The notes beneath the pieces were generated by a model. It was given only the letters and a program-made list of their open reading frames with translations. It ran no database searches and was not told the DNA's origin. Below are positions 8,785 through 17,138 of a stretch of 64,000 nucleotides of DNA, piece after piece. Within the stretch, counting starts at the first letter, position 1, and each line of letters starts with the position of its first letter. Origin of the DNA: Cupriavidus pauculus (GTDB taxonomy: Bacteria; Pseudomonadota; Gammaproteobacteria; Burkholderiales; Burkholderiaceae); assembly GCF_008693385.1 (NCBI RefSeq), contig NZ_CP044065.1:2728001-2792000 (forward strand), written 5' to 3'. Position numbers and translations under genes: made by a program.

Positions 8785-11217
8785 TTAGTTACGCACCGGC
8801 TTGCCGGTCTGCAGCATGCCCATGATGCGTTCCTGCGTCTTGCCGGTGCCGAGCAGGTCGACGAATGCCTTGCGCTCGAGCGCGAGCAGCCAGTCCTCGC
8901 TGACCAGCGAGCCGGCTTCCACGTCGCCGCCGCACACCACCTCGGCGATACGGCTCGCGATCAGATAGTCGTGCGCGGAGATGAAGTTGCCGTCGCGCAT
9001 GTTGACGAGCGAAGCCTGGATGGTCGCGATACCGGAACGCCCGGCCACCGGCACGAGCGCGCCCGGCAGCGGCGAACGATAGCCAGCCTCGGCCAGCGCG
9101 CGCACCTCGCTCTGCGCCACGTGCAGCAGTTCGTGCACGTTGAACACGATCGGGTCTGTCGCCTGCACGTAGCCGATCTTGCGCGCGTCGAGCGCCGACG
9201 TGGACACCCTGGCCATCGCGGCGGCCTGAAACCGGCCAGTGATGAAGTTCAGGTAGTTCGTGCTGCCGGCCGCATCGGCCGCGCGCGCGGCCGCCAGCAC
9301 GGCCTCCTTGAGGCCGCCGCCCGCGGGCACGAGGCCCACGCCGACTTCGACGAGGCCGATATACGATTCCATCGCCACCACGCGCCGCGCGGCGTGCAGC
9401 ATCAGTTCGCAACCGCCGCCGAGCGCGATGCCCGACACGGCCGTTACCACGGGCACCGCCGCGTACTTGACGCGCATCATGCCGTCCTGGAACTTCTTTA
9501 CGAACGGCTCGATGCCCTTGGCGCCGCCCATCATGAAGGCCGGCATCGCGGCTTCGAGGTTCGCGCCCGCGGAGAACGGGCCGCCCGGATTGCCGAGCTG
9601 CAGCGACGTCGGCTGCCAGATCACGAGGCCCTTGTAGCCCGCTTCGGCGAGGTCGATGGCGCGCGTGAGGCCGTCGATGACGTCGGGGCCCATCGTGTTC
9701 ATCTTGCTCTTGTAGGAGACGATCAGCACGTCATCGGCACCATCGCTGGTCCAGATGCGCACCGCGTCGTTCTCTTCGACGGTCTTGCCCGCCTTGCGCG
9801 GGTCGGCGGCGTCGGTGCCGCGCAGCGACGCGCGGAACGCCTGCCGTGCATACACGGGCAGCCGCGGGCGCGCGACGAACGCGTTCGTCGCCGGCGACCA
9901 CGAACCGTTCGGCGTGTGCACGCCCTGCGCCTCGGCCACGGGACCGCTGAACACCCACGCGGGCAGCGCGGCATTGGCCAGCGCCTTGCCGCCGTCGATG
10001 TCTTCCTTCACCCATTCGGCCACCTGCTTCCAGCCGGCCGCCTGCCAGTCCTCGAACGGACCGGTATTCCAGCCGAAGCCCCAGCGAATGGCGAGGTCCA
10101 CGTCCGCGGCCGAACCCGCGATCTGGTCGAGATACACGGCGATGTACTGGAACACGTCGCGGAACACGGCCCAGAGGAACTGCGCCTGCGGATTGGTCGA
10201 TTCGCGCAGCAGCTTGATGCGCTCGCCGGGCTCCTTCTTGAGGATGCGCGCGACGATCTCGTCGGCCTTCTTCCCCGACTCGACATACTGGCCGGTCTTC
10301 GCGTCCAGGACCTTGATGGCCTTGCCTTCCTTCCGGTAGAAGCCCGCGCCGGTCTTCTGGCCGAGCGCGCCCGCATCGACGAGGCCCTTGAGCACGGCCG
10401 GCGTCTGGTACACGGGCGCGAACGGGTCGTCGCGCAGGTTGTCCTGCATCGTCTTGATGACGTGCGCCATCGTGTCGAGGCCCACCACGTCGGCCGTGCG
10501 GAACGTCGCCGACTTCGCGCGGCCGAGCTTCGAACCGGTCAGGTCATCGACCACGTCGAACGGAATGCCGTACTTCTCGGCCTCGGCGAACACCGCGAGG
10601 ATCGAGAAAATACCCACGCGGTTCGCGATGAAGTTCGGTGTGTCCTTCGCGCGCACCACGCCCTTGCCGAGCGTGGTCGTCAGGAACGCCTCCAGGCGGT
10701 CGAGGATCTCGGGCTGCGTGCTCGCGGTGGGAATCAGCTCCACCAGATGCATGTAGCGCGGCGGGTTGAAGAAGTGCACGCCGCAGAAGCGGGACTTGAG
10801 GCCGGTATCGTCACCGAGGCCATCGGCCAGCGCGCCGATCGACAGGCCCGACGAATTGGTCGCGAAGATCGCGCCCGGTGCAATGTACGGCGCGACCTTC
10901 CTGTACAGGTCGTGCTTCCAGTCCATGCGCTCGGCAATGGCCTCGATCACGAGGTCGCACTCCTTGAGCAGCGCGATATCGTCCTCGTAATTGGCGGGGC
11001 GGATCAGGCCGGCTTCGTCCTTGATGCCGAGCGGCGCCGGCGACAGCTTCTTGAGGTTCTCGATCGCACGCAGCGCGATACCGTTCTTGGGACCTTCCTT
11101 GGCCGGCAGGTCGAACAGCACCACGGGCACGCGCGCGTTGACGAGGTGCGCGGCGATCTGCGCGCCCATGACGCCGGCGCCCAGCACGGCGACCTTCTTG
11201 ACGATGAAATTGGACAT
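8785..11217 (-). CDS. 3-hydroxyacyl-CoA dehydrogenase / enoyl-CoA hydratase (FadN-type)
   Basis: This 810-residue bifunctional enzyme catalyses hydration of enoyl-CoA and NAD-dependent oxidation of 3-hydroxyacyl-CoA. The N-terminal dehydrogenase domain starts with the NAD motif GAGVMG (13-18) and continues to about residue 400. The C-terminal crotonase domain (about 490-700) keeps both hydratase glutamates, in GGGCEL and IGLVEVG. This dehydrogenase-first order is that of Bacillus FadN and the reverse of classical FadB. The ATG follows GGAG at good spacing. It is the third gene of the operon, and an intercistronic hairpin separates it from the acyl-CoA dehydrogenase. Confidence 0.92.
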   Translation of the reverse strand: MSNFIVKKVAVLGAGVMGAQIAAHLVNARVPVVLFDLPAKEGPKNGIALRAIENLKKLSPAPLGIKDEAGLIRPANYEDDIALLKECDLVIEAIAERMDWKHDLYRKVAPYIAPGAIFATNSSGLSIGALADGLGDDTGLKSRFCGVHFFNPPRYMHLVELIPTASTQPEILDRLEAFLTTTLGKGVVRAKDTPNFIANRVGIFSILAVFAEAEKYGIPFDVVDDLTGSKLGRAKSATFRTADVVGLDTMAHVIKTMQDNLRDDPFAPVYQTPAVLKGLVDAGALGQKTGAGFYRKEGKAIKVLDAKTGQYVESGKKADEIVARILKKEPGERIKLLRESTNPQAQFLWAVFRDVFQYIAVYLDQIAGSAADVDLAIRWGFGWNTGPFEDWQAAGWKQVAEWVKEDIDGGKALANAALPAWVFSGPVAEAQGVHTPNGSWSPATNAFVARPRLPVYARQAFRASLRGTDAADPRKAGKTVEENDAVRIWTSDGADDVLIVSYKSKMNTMGPDVIDGLTRAIDLAEAGYKGLVIWQPTSLQLGNPGGPFSAGANLEAAMPAFMMGGAKGIEPFVKKFQDGMMRVKYAAVPVVTAVSGIALGGGCELMLHAARRVVAMESYIGLVEVGVGLVPAGGGLKEAVLAAARAADAAGSTNYLNFITGRFQAAAMARVSTSALDARKIGYVQATDPIVFNVHELLHVAQSEVRALAEAGYRSPLPGALVPVAGRSGIATIQASLVNMRDGNFISAHDYLIASRIAEVVCGGDVEAGSLVSEDWLLALERKAFVDLLGTGKTQERIMGMLQTGKPVRN

Positions 11218-11252
11218 GCGCGCTCCAGTATTCGGTGAGCGTTGATGAGAGG

Positions 11253-11277
11253 GTTCGGGGGCGAGCGCCCCCGGAAC
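11253..11277 (-). other. Intercistronic hairpin in the beta-oxidation operon
   Basis: A strong stem GGGGGC-GAGC-GCCCCC (11257-11272) is extended by GTTC/GAAC arms around one bulged base. It directly follows the acyl-CoA dehydrogenase stop and precedes the FadN-type gene. No T tract follows, so it is more likely an mRNA-stability or partial-attenuation element than a full terminator. Confidence 0.55.
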
Positions 11278-11279
11278 GA

Positions 11280-13067
11280 TCAGAACAGGTCGGCGTCGAG
11301 TGCCATCAGCGTGGCCGCGCCGGCGCGGGCCTTGCGGATCTCGGCGGCGGTCTCGGGCTGCAGCTTCGCGAAGTAGAAGCGCGCGGTAGCCAGCTTGGAC
11401 GTGTAGAACTTGTCGCCGCTGCCCTGCTTCTCCAGCGCGATCTTGGCCATGCGCGCCCAGAAATACGAGAACACGAGGTGGCCCACCACGCGGAGATACG
11501 GCACCGCGGCAGCGCCGACTTCATCGGCATTGCCCATCGCCTTCATGCCGATTTCCATCGTGAGCTTCTGCACCTTGTCGCCAAGGTCGGCCAGCGGGTT
11601 GACGAACTCCTGCATCGCCTCGTTCGTGCCTTCCTGCTCGACGAACGCCTGCACTTCCTTGCCGAAGGCCTTGAGCTTGGCGCCCATGTCGCCGAGGATC
11701 TTGCGGCCCAGCAGGTCGAGCGCCTGGATCGTGTTCGTGCCTTCGTAGATCATGTTGATCCGCGCATCGCGCACGTACTGCTCCATGCCCCACTCGGCGA
11801 TATAGCCGTGGCCGCCGAATACCTGCATGCCCTCGTTGGTCGAGGTGAATGCGTTGTCGGTCAGAAAGGCCTTGATCACGGGCGTGAGCAGCGCGACGAG
11901 GTCGGCCGATTGCTTGCGCACCGACTCGTCCGGATGCGACAGCTCGCGGTCGATCTGCAGCGCGGTCCAGTACGCGAACGCGCGGCCGCCTTCGGCGTAG
12001 GCCTTCTGCGTCAGCAGCATGCGGCGCACGTCGGGATGCACGATGATCGGGTCGGCCGCCTTGTCCGGTGCCTTTACGCCCGTCAGCGAACGCATCTGCA
12101 GGCGATCCTTCGCGTAGGCCAGCGAGTTCTGGTACGCGACCTCGGTCAGGCCAAGGCCCTGCGCGCCCACGCCGAGGCGTGCGGCGTTCATCATCACGAA
12201 CATCGCGTTGAGGCCCTTGTTCGGCTCGCCGACCATCCAGCCCTGCGCGCCGTCCAGGTTCATCACGCACGTCGCGTTGCCGTGGATGCCCATCTTGTGC
12301 TCGATGGCGCCGCACTGGATGCCGTTGCGCTCGCCGGGATTGCCGCTCGCGTCCGGCACGAACTTCGGCACCACGAACAGCGAGATGCCCTTGGTGCCCT
12401 GCGGCGCGTCCGGCAGGCGCGCGAGCACGAGGTGAATGATGTTGTCCGCAAGGTCATGCTCGCCCGCGGAGATAAAGATCTTGGTGCCCGTGATGCGATA
12501 GGAGCCGTCGGCCTGCGGCTCGGCCTTCGAGCGCAGGATGCCGAGGTCCGTGCCGCAGTGCGGCTCGGTCAGGCACATCGTGCCGGTCCATTCGCCCGAG
12601 ACCAGCTTGGGCAGGTACGTCTGCTTGAGCTCGGGGGTGCCGTGCGCGTGCAGCGCCTCGTAGGCGCCATGCGACAGCCCCGGGTACATCGTCCACGCCT
12701 GGCTGGCCGAGTTCAGCATCTCGTACAGCGCGTTGTTGACGACGATCGGCAGGCCCTGGCCGCCGAACTCGGGATCGCATGCGAGCGCCGGCCATCCGGC
12801 TTCGATGTACTGCCGATAGGCCTCGCGGAAGCCCTTGGGCGCGCGCACCACGCCGTCGCCGACGTAGGTGCAGCCTTCGCGGTCGCCGCTCTGGTTGAGC
12901 GGGAACACGACGTCGGCGCAGAACTTGCCGGCTTCCTCGATGACCTGGTTGATGGTGTCCGCGTCGACGTCCGCGTGGCGCGGCATCGCCTTGAGTTCGG
13001 CTTCCACGCCGAGCAGTTCATGGAGCACGAACTGCATGTCGCGCAACGGTGCGGTGTACTGGCCCAT
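11280..13067 (-). CDS. Acyl-CoA dehydrogenase with C-terminal extension
   Basis: This 595-residue FAD enzyme makes the trans-2 double bond of acyl-CoA. The acyl-CoA dehydrogenase fold occupies about residues 40-460, with TMCLTEPHCGTDLG and TGTKIFISAGEHD in the FAD-binding middle domain and the catalytic glutamate in MIYEGTNTIQ. A C-terminal extension of about 120 residues gives it the size of the FadE/DmdC class of 590-600 residues. The ATG at 13067 has AAGGAG 7 bases upstream; a TTG codon just before it is not preferred. Chain-length preference is unknown, and a methylmercaptopropionyl-CoA (DmdC) role cannot be excluded from the sequence. Confidence 0.9.
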   Translation of the reverse strand: MGQYTAPLRDMQFVLHELLGVEAELKAMPRHADVDADTINQVIEEAGKFCADVVFPLNQSGDREGCTYVGDGVVRAPKGFREAYRQYIEAGWPALACDPEFGGQGLPIVVNNALYEMLNSASQAWTMYPGLSHGAYEALHAHGTPELKQTYLPKLVSGEWTGTMCLTEPHCGTDLGILRSKAEPQADGSYRITGTKIFISAGEHDLADNIIHLVLARLPDAPQGTKGISLFVVPKFVPDASGNPGERNGIQCGAIEHKMGIHGNATCVMNLDGAQGWMVGEPNKGLNAMFVMMNAARLGVGAQGLGLTEVAYQNSLAYAKDRLQMRSLTGVKAPDKAADPIIVHPDVRRMLLTQKAYAEGGRAFAYWTALQIDRELSHPDESVRKQSADLVALLTPVIKAFLTDNAFTSTNEGMQVFGGHGYIAEWGMEQYVRDARINMIYEGTNTIQALDLLGRKILGDMGAKLKAFGKEVQAFVEQEGTNEAMQEFVNPLADLGDKVQKLTMEIGMKAMGNADEVGAAAVPYLRVVGHLVFSYFWARMAKIALEKQGSGDKFYTSKLATARFYFAKLQPETAAEIRKARAGAATLMALDADLF

Positions 13068-13105
13068 CAAAGACTCCTTGGAGGTTCACGATGCCGCCCG
13101 CCGCC

Positions 13106-13126
13106 GGCTCCGCGCGACGCGGAGCC
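13106..13126 (-). other. Hairpin between TetR and acyl-CoA dehydrogenase genes
   Basis: A perfect nine-base-pair stem GGCTCCGCG-CGA-CGCGGAGCC lies 18 bp after the TetR stop. It lacks a T tract, so it could weaken rather than stop read-through into the operon. Confidence 0.5.
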
Positions 13127-13143
13127 CGTTGCACCGGACGACT

Positions 13144-13785
13144 TCAGGTACGGTAGGACTGAATCAGCTTGTTGAGCGCAACCATGGCAAGTTCGGCACT
13201 GTCGGGCAGGCGCAGGAAGCGGGCATCGTGATGCAGCCCCAGTTCGAGGCTATACATTTCGAACAGCATCAGGCGCGGATCGCAATCCGCGCGCAGATGG
13301 CCTTCTTCCTTCGCCTGGTCGATCGCACGCAGCAGCGCGGCACGCCAGATCGTGACGCTCCTGACGAGTTCGTCGCGAACCGGGCTTTCCGCACGGTCGT
13401 CGTATTCGACGGCCCCGCTGATGTAGATGCAGCCCGTGGTCACTTCCTGGATGCGCTTCTCCATCCAGCGGCGCACCATCGACCACAGGCGCGGCAATCC
13501 GCGCGGCTCCTGCAAGGAAGGGTAGAACACCTCCTGCTCGAAACGGCGGTGGTACTCGCGCACCACTTCCACCTGCAGGTCCTCGCGCGAACCGAAATGC
13601 GCGAACACGCCGCTCTTGCTCATCTGCATGCGTTCGGCGAGCAGCCCGATGGTCAACCCCTCGAGCCCGTCGCGCGACGACAGTTCCAGTGCCGCATCGA
13701 GAATCGCCACACGCGTCATCTCACCCTTGCGCAAGGGCGCGGGTGCAGCGGCGGCGGATTCAAGACGAACTGACTGGTGGCGCAT
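13144..13785 (-). CDS. TetR-family regulator of the beta-oxidation operon
   Basis: This 213-residue TetR protein has its helix-turn-helix at about residues 24-70 (LTIGLLAERMQMSKSGVFAHFGS) preceded by a short basic arm, and an all-helical ligand domain. The C-terminal part resembles the TetR_C group seen in FadR/PsrA-like regulators of fatty-acid breakdown. It is the promoter-proximal gene of the operon, and an AACG-GT-CGTT palindrome lies 57 bp before its start, so I infer autoregulation and control of the operon in response to acyl-CoA. The ligand is not shown by the sequence. Confidence 0.85.
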   Translation of the reverse strand: MRHQSVRLESAAAAPAPLRKGEMTRVAILDAALELSSRDGLEGLTIGLLAERMQMSKSGVFAHFGSREDLQVEVVREYHRRFEQEVFYPSLQEPRGLPRLWSMVRRWMEKRIQEVTTGCIYISGAVEYDDRAESPVRDELVRSVTIWRAALLRAIDQAKEEGHLRADCDPRLMLFEMYSLELGLHHDARFLRLPDSAELAMVALNKLIQSYRT

Positions 13786-13841
13786 GATTTCTCTCTCCGT
13801 TCAGTGGATGGCTTTGATCTAGCGCAGTCTAAGCCAAAAAA

Positions 13842-13853
13842 GAACGGTCGTTC
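13842..13853. promoter_or_regulatory. Candidate TetR operator
   Basis: The interrupted palindrome GAACG-GT-CGTTC fits the AACGNNCGTT pattern common to TetR operators of fatty-acid regulators. It lies upstream of the TetR gene that leads the beta-oxidation operon. Confidence 0.6.
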
Positions 13854-13921
13854 AGATTATTCGGGCGAGCCGCGTCGGCATCAAGTACTTAATTAGACCT
13901 TGGTTTCTAAACGGCGGGCAA

Positions 13922-15244
13922 TCAGTAGCGCCCCGTCACGCCCGCGATCACGACGCCCAGACGCAGGACGAAATACGCGGCCCAGTTGGCAAAACGCCGC
14001 ACGCGCGGCAGCCGCGCATGGACTTCCGGCGCGATGCGCGCACTCCGCTGCGCCATGGCGCGCTCGAGGTGCGCGCGCAGATCGGTGGCAAAGGCGCGGT
14101 CGTACACCGACACGTTGGCCTCGCGCGCGAGCAGGAGGCTGAAGGGGTCCATGTTGCTCGACCCGACTGTGGCCCAGCTTTCGTCGACGACGGCCACCTT
14201 CGCGTGCAGGAAGCTCGCCTCGTACTCGTAGATCTCCACGCCGGCCGCGAGCAGCGTGGCATACAGCGCGTGCGTGGCGTAATGCTGGAGCCGGTACTCG
14301 ACCACCCCCTGCAGCAGCAGCCGCACGCGCACGCCGCGCTTGCGGCATGCCAGCAGCGCGCGGCGCATCTTGTGGCCGGGCAGGAAGTACGCATTGGCGA
14401 TGATCACGTCGTGGCGCGCGGCACCGAGCGCGTACAGGTACTCGCGTTCGATCGTGCGGCGATTGCGCAGGTTGTCGCGCAACAGCAACGCCGCGGGCAC
14501 GCCGTCGGGCTGCATGTCGCGCGGCGGACCATCGGCGGCGGCCGTCAGCGCCTCCATCTCCTGCAGCGCGCGCGCGGCGTCCCGCATGCCGTGGCGCTGC
14601 GCGATGCGAAACCACAGCCGCGCCGCCGCCAGCGCGATCTGCGTGACCAGCGGCCCACGTACGCGCACGGTGAAGTCGTAACGCGGACCGAGTTCGGGCA
14701 GATCGAGCGGACCGTGGTTATGGTCGCTGATGATATTGATACCGCCGACAAACCCGACCGAATCGGGCAACTGCGCATCGATCACCGCGATCTTGCGATG
14801 GAGCCGGCGCAGATGGCGCCGGGCCAGCCGGAAGCCGCGCATCGGCCGGTAGATCTCGAGCTGGACGCCGCCCTCGCGCAGGCGCGCCGCGAGCGCCGCG
14901 GGCAGGTCGCCGGCGCCGAAGCCATCGACCACGAGCCGCACGTCCAGGCCCCGGCCGGCCGCGCGGATCAGGGCATCGCCCACGGCCGCGCCGACATCGT
15001 CGTCGGCATAGATATACGTCTCCACGACCACGCTCGCGGTGGCCGCGTCGATCGCCTCGATCAACGCGGGAAAGAAGGCCTCGCCGTTGCGCAGCAGATC
15101 GACGCGGTTGCCGGGCACCGTGCGGCCGCTGCGGGCGGCCCATCGCAGCACCCCCGCGCGGCGCTCGAGTGGACGGTAGGGGCGCGACGGCGCCTGGTCG
15201 GGATGGTGCGGTGCAGTATCCGCGCGATCGAATATCCGTGACAT
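13922..15244 (-). CDS. clsB: Cardiolipin synthase B-like phospholipase D protein
   Basis: This 440-residue protein has two phospholipase D HKD motifs, H149/K151/D156 and H347/K349/D354, each followed by the usual glycine and asparagine residues (FVGGIN and GSSNMD). It matches the ClsB class, which makes cardiolipin or phosphatidylglycerol at the inner membrane and lacks the long N-terminal membrane helices of ClsA. The start MSRIFDRAD gives the family length; the frame is open further upstream but overlaps the divergent mobB region. In E. coli clsB (ybhO) adjoins ybhP, an EEP-family gene; here the EEP gene is next but one, separated by mobB. Confidence 0.88.
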   Translation of the reverse strand: MSRIFDRADTAPHHPDQAPSRPYRPLERRAGVLRWAARSGRTVPGNRVDLLRNGEAFFPALIEAIDAATASVVVETYIYADDDVGAAVGDALIRAAGRGLDVRLVVDGFGAGDLPAALAARLREGGVQLEIYRPMRGFRLARRHLRRLHRKIAVIDAQLPDSVGFVGGINIISDHNHGPLDLPELGPRYDFTVRVRGPLVTQIALAAARLWFRIAQRHGMRDAARALQEMEALTAAADGPPRDMQPDGVPAALLLRDNLRNRRTIEREYLYALGAARHDVIIANAYFLPGHKMRRALLACRKRGVRVRLLLQGVVEYRLQHYATHALYATLLAAGVEIYEYEASFLHAKVAVVDESWATVGSSNMDPFSLLLAREANVSVYDRAFATDLRAHLERAMAQRSARIAPEVHARLPRVRRFANWAAYFVLRLGVVIAGVTGRY

Positions 15245-15337
15245 GCCTCGATTATCGGCGAACCGGCGCGACAAGCACATCGGTGCGCCTTCTCTGCTAT
15301 CGTCCGGTTCATTCTGACGCTTGATTGGGAACGGATC

Positions 15338-15841
15338 GTGAAGGTCTTCGGTATCGCCGGCACATCGGGCAGCGGCAAGACGACGCTGCTGGAACAGCTG
15401 ATTCCGCGCTTCGTCACGGCGGGCATGCGCGTGGCCGGCATCAAGCACACCCACCACGGCTTCGATCCCGACACGCCGGGCAAGGATTCCTGGCGCATGC
15501 GCGCATCGGGCTGCGAGAACGTGGTGCTGGTCGGCGCGCGCCACCTGACGCTGATGCGCAACTATCCGGCCGAGCGCGCCTCGCCCGAGATCGCCGAGGC
15601 GCTGGCCGTGCTGCCGGCCGGGACCGACCTCGTGCTCGTGGAAGGCTACAAGTGGAGCGACTTCCCGAAGCTCGAGGTCTTCCGTCCGGCCACGGGCAAC
15701 GTGCCGCTGTGGGGAGAGGTGCCGGGCGTGGTGGCCGTGGCCACCGACGACCCCGATCATGTCCGCGCGCGCACGCCGCTGCCGATTCTCGACCTCAACG
15801 ACGTCGACGCCGTCTTCCGCTGGATCCGCGACTACCGGTAA
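15338..15841 (+). CDS. mobB: Molybdopterin-guanine dinucleotide biosynthesis protein MobB
   Basis: This 167-residue P-loop GTPase has Walker A GTSGSGKTT (8-16), IKHTHHGFD, and a LVEGYK segment typical of MobB, which assists attachment of GMP to molybdopterin for MGD enzymes. The start is GTG, preceded by a GGGAACGG ribosome site. It is a single gene inserted in opposite orientation between clsB and the EEP hydrolase gene, and its stop lies only 3 bp from that gene's stop. It is 20 kb from the molybdenum hydroxylase cluster, which uses a different (cytosine) cofactor if MocA is assigned correctly. Confidence 0.9.
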   Translation: MKVFGIAGTSGSGKTTLLEQLIPRFVTAGMRVAGIKHTHHGFDPDTPGKDSWRMRASGCENVVLVGARHLTLMRNYPAERASPEIAEALAVLPAGTDLVLVEGYKWSDFPKLEVFRPATGNVPLWGEVPGVVAVATDDPDHVRARTPLPILDLNDVDAVFRWIRDYR

Positions 15842-15844
15842 CCG

Positions 15845-16603
15845 CTAGGCCTCGGGAATGGCCACGCGCCGCGCGAGTTCGGCGACGAGCGGCACATGGT
15901 CGGACCGCTGCGCCCAGTCGCGGCCCGTCAGCGCCAGCGAACGCTCGATGTCGAATCCGCGCACGTAGATGCGGTCCAGCTGCCACCACGGCATATGGCT
16001 CGGAAACGTATGCAGGCGTCCGGTCTTGGCCTGCGCGGACTCCATGCAGTTCAGCGTGTTGCAGATCTGCGCGTCGAGGCGATGGTTCCAGTCGTTGAAA
16101 TCGCCCGCGATGACGAGCGGCGCATCGGCCGGCACCACGCTGCGCACGCGCTCGACCAGCGCCTTGGCCTGCCGCACGCGGCTGCGCGCGAAGAGGCCGA
16201 AATGCACGCAGATCAGATGCGCCTCGATGCCATTGATATCGGCGACCGCGTGCAGCAGCCCGCGCTGCTCGAAGCGATGGTCGGAGACGTCGAGGTTCTC
16301 CGACATCAGGATCGGATGGCGCGACAGGATCGCGTTGCCGTGATGCCCATGGTCGTACACCGCGTTGCGGCCATAGACCGAATGCGGATAGGCGTCGGTG
16401 GCGAGGTAGTTGAGCTGCGTGTGGTCGGGGTCGAACAGCTCCGCCGCGATCAGCCGATCGTTGCGGTCCTGCACTTCCTGCAGGAACACGATGTCCGCAT
16501 CCATCGACTGCAGGCCCGTGCGGACGCTCTGGATGCGCGGTTTGCCCGAAAAGCCGGTCACGCCCTTGTGGATGTTGTAGGTGACCACGCGCAACTTCAT
16601 CAT
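15845..16603 (-). CDS. Endonuclease/exonuclease/phosphatase family hydrolase (YbhP-like)
   Basis: This 252-residue single-domain EEP protein begins with the beta strand VVTYNIHKG carrying the metal-binding asparagine, followed by FLQEVQ (metal-binding glutamate), IAGDFNDW, and a terminal SDHVPL histidine motif. All catalytic landmarks of the Mg-dependent DNase I-like fold are present. The natural substrate is unknown; the relationship to YbhP, encoded beside ClsB in E. coli, suggests a role near phospholipid synthesis. Its ATG overlaps the nudB stop as ATGA, so translation is probably coupled to nudB. Confidence 0.85.
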   Translation of the reverse strand: MMKLRVVTYNIHKGVTGFSGKPRIQSVRTGLQSMDADIVFLQEVQDRNDRLIAAELFDPDHTQLNYLATDAYPHSVYGRNAVYDHGHHGNAILSRHPILMSENLDVSDHRFEQRGLLHAVADINGIEAHLICVHFGLFARSRVRQAKALVERVRSVVPADAPLVIAGDFNDWNHRLDAQICNTLNCMESAQAKTGRLHTFPSHMPWWQLDRIYVRGFDIERSLALTGRDWAQRSDHVPLVAELARRVAIPEA

Positions 16604-17085
16604 GCCACTCCGGGTATGGGCTGGGGGCCCGCGGCGGGCACGCCGGCCACGCGCCACGCGAGCTGGCGCACGGCTTCGGCATTGCTGCGCGAAAAACATC
16701 GCTCGGCCGCGGCCTCCCAATGCAGCCATTCATGGCGCGTATGCTCGCGCGGCGCGAGCGTCACCGGCACCGGATACGGCACGCAAAGACCGAACCAGTG
16801 CTCGGTATTGCGGACGACGCCGGGCGCATAGCGGTGACGCCACTGCGGATAGATTTCGTAGTCGATCGTGTGATGCCAGTCTGTAAGCGTGTGCTCACTG
16901 GCAATAATGCCGGTTTCCTCGGCGACTTCGCGCGCGGCCGTGAGCGCCAGCGGCTCGTCCGTGGCATCGAGGCTGCCGGTTACCGACTGCCAGAAGCCGG
17001 GCCGGTCGGCACGCTCGATCAACAGCACTTGGAGGTCTGGCGTATAAATGACGACCAGCACCGATTCGGGAATCTTGTAGGGCAT
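16600..17085 (-). CDS. nudB: Dihydroneopterin triphosphate diphosphatase (Nudix)
   Basis: This 161-residue Nudix hydrolase resembles E. coli NudB, which removes pyrophosphate from dihydroneopterin triphosphate in folate synthesis. FWQSVTGSL (31-39) and REVAEETG (52-59) form the Nudix box, with one extra residue in its loop compared with the consensus. HRYAPGVVRNTEHWF is highly NudB-like. I chose MPYKIPESV as start by comparison with the family; an ATG at 17115 would add ten residues. The gene overlaps the EEP hydrolase gene by four bases. Confidence 0.88.
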   Translation of the reverse strand: MPYKIPESVLVVIYTPDLQVLLIERADRPGFWQSVTGSLDATDEPLALTAAREVAEETGIIASEHTLTDWHHTIDYEIYPQWRHRYAPGVVRNTEHWFGLCVPYPVPVTLAPREHTRHEWLHWEAAAERCFSRSNAEAVRQLAWRVAGVPAAGPQPIPGVA

Positions 17086-17138
17086 GGAGGCGGAATGCGG
17101 AACAGACCCAAGCATAACGCAGCCATCCGCGGTCGGTA

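Noticed and set aside
8971..11238. A 755-codon plus-strand open frame opposite the FadN-type gene
   Set aside because: Composition is that of an antisense shadow (histidine and arginine rich), and the minus-strand enzyme is complete.
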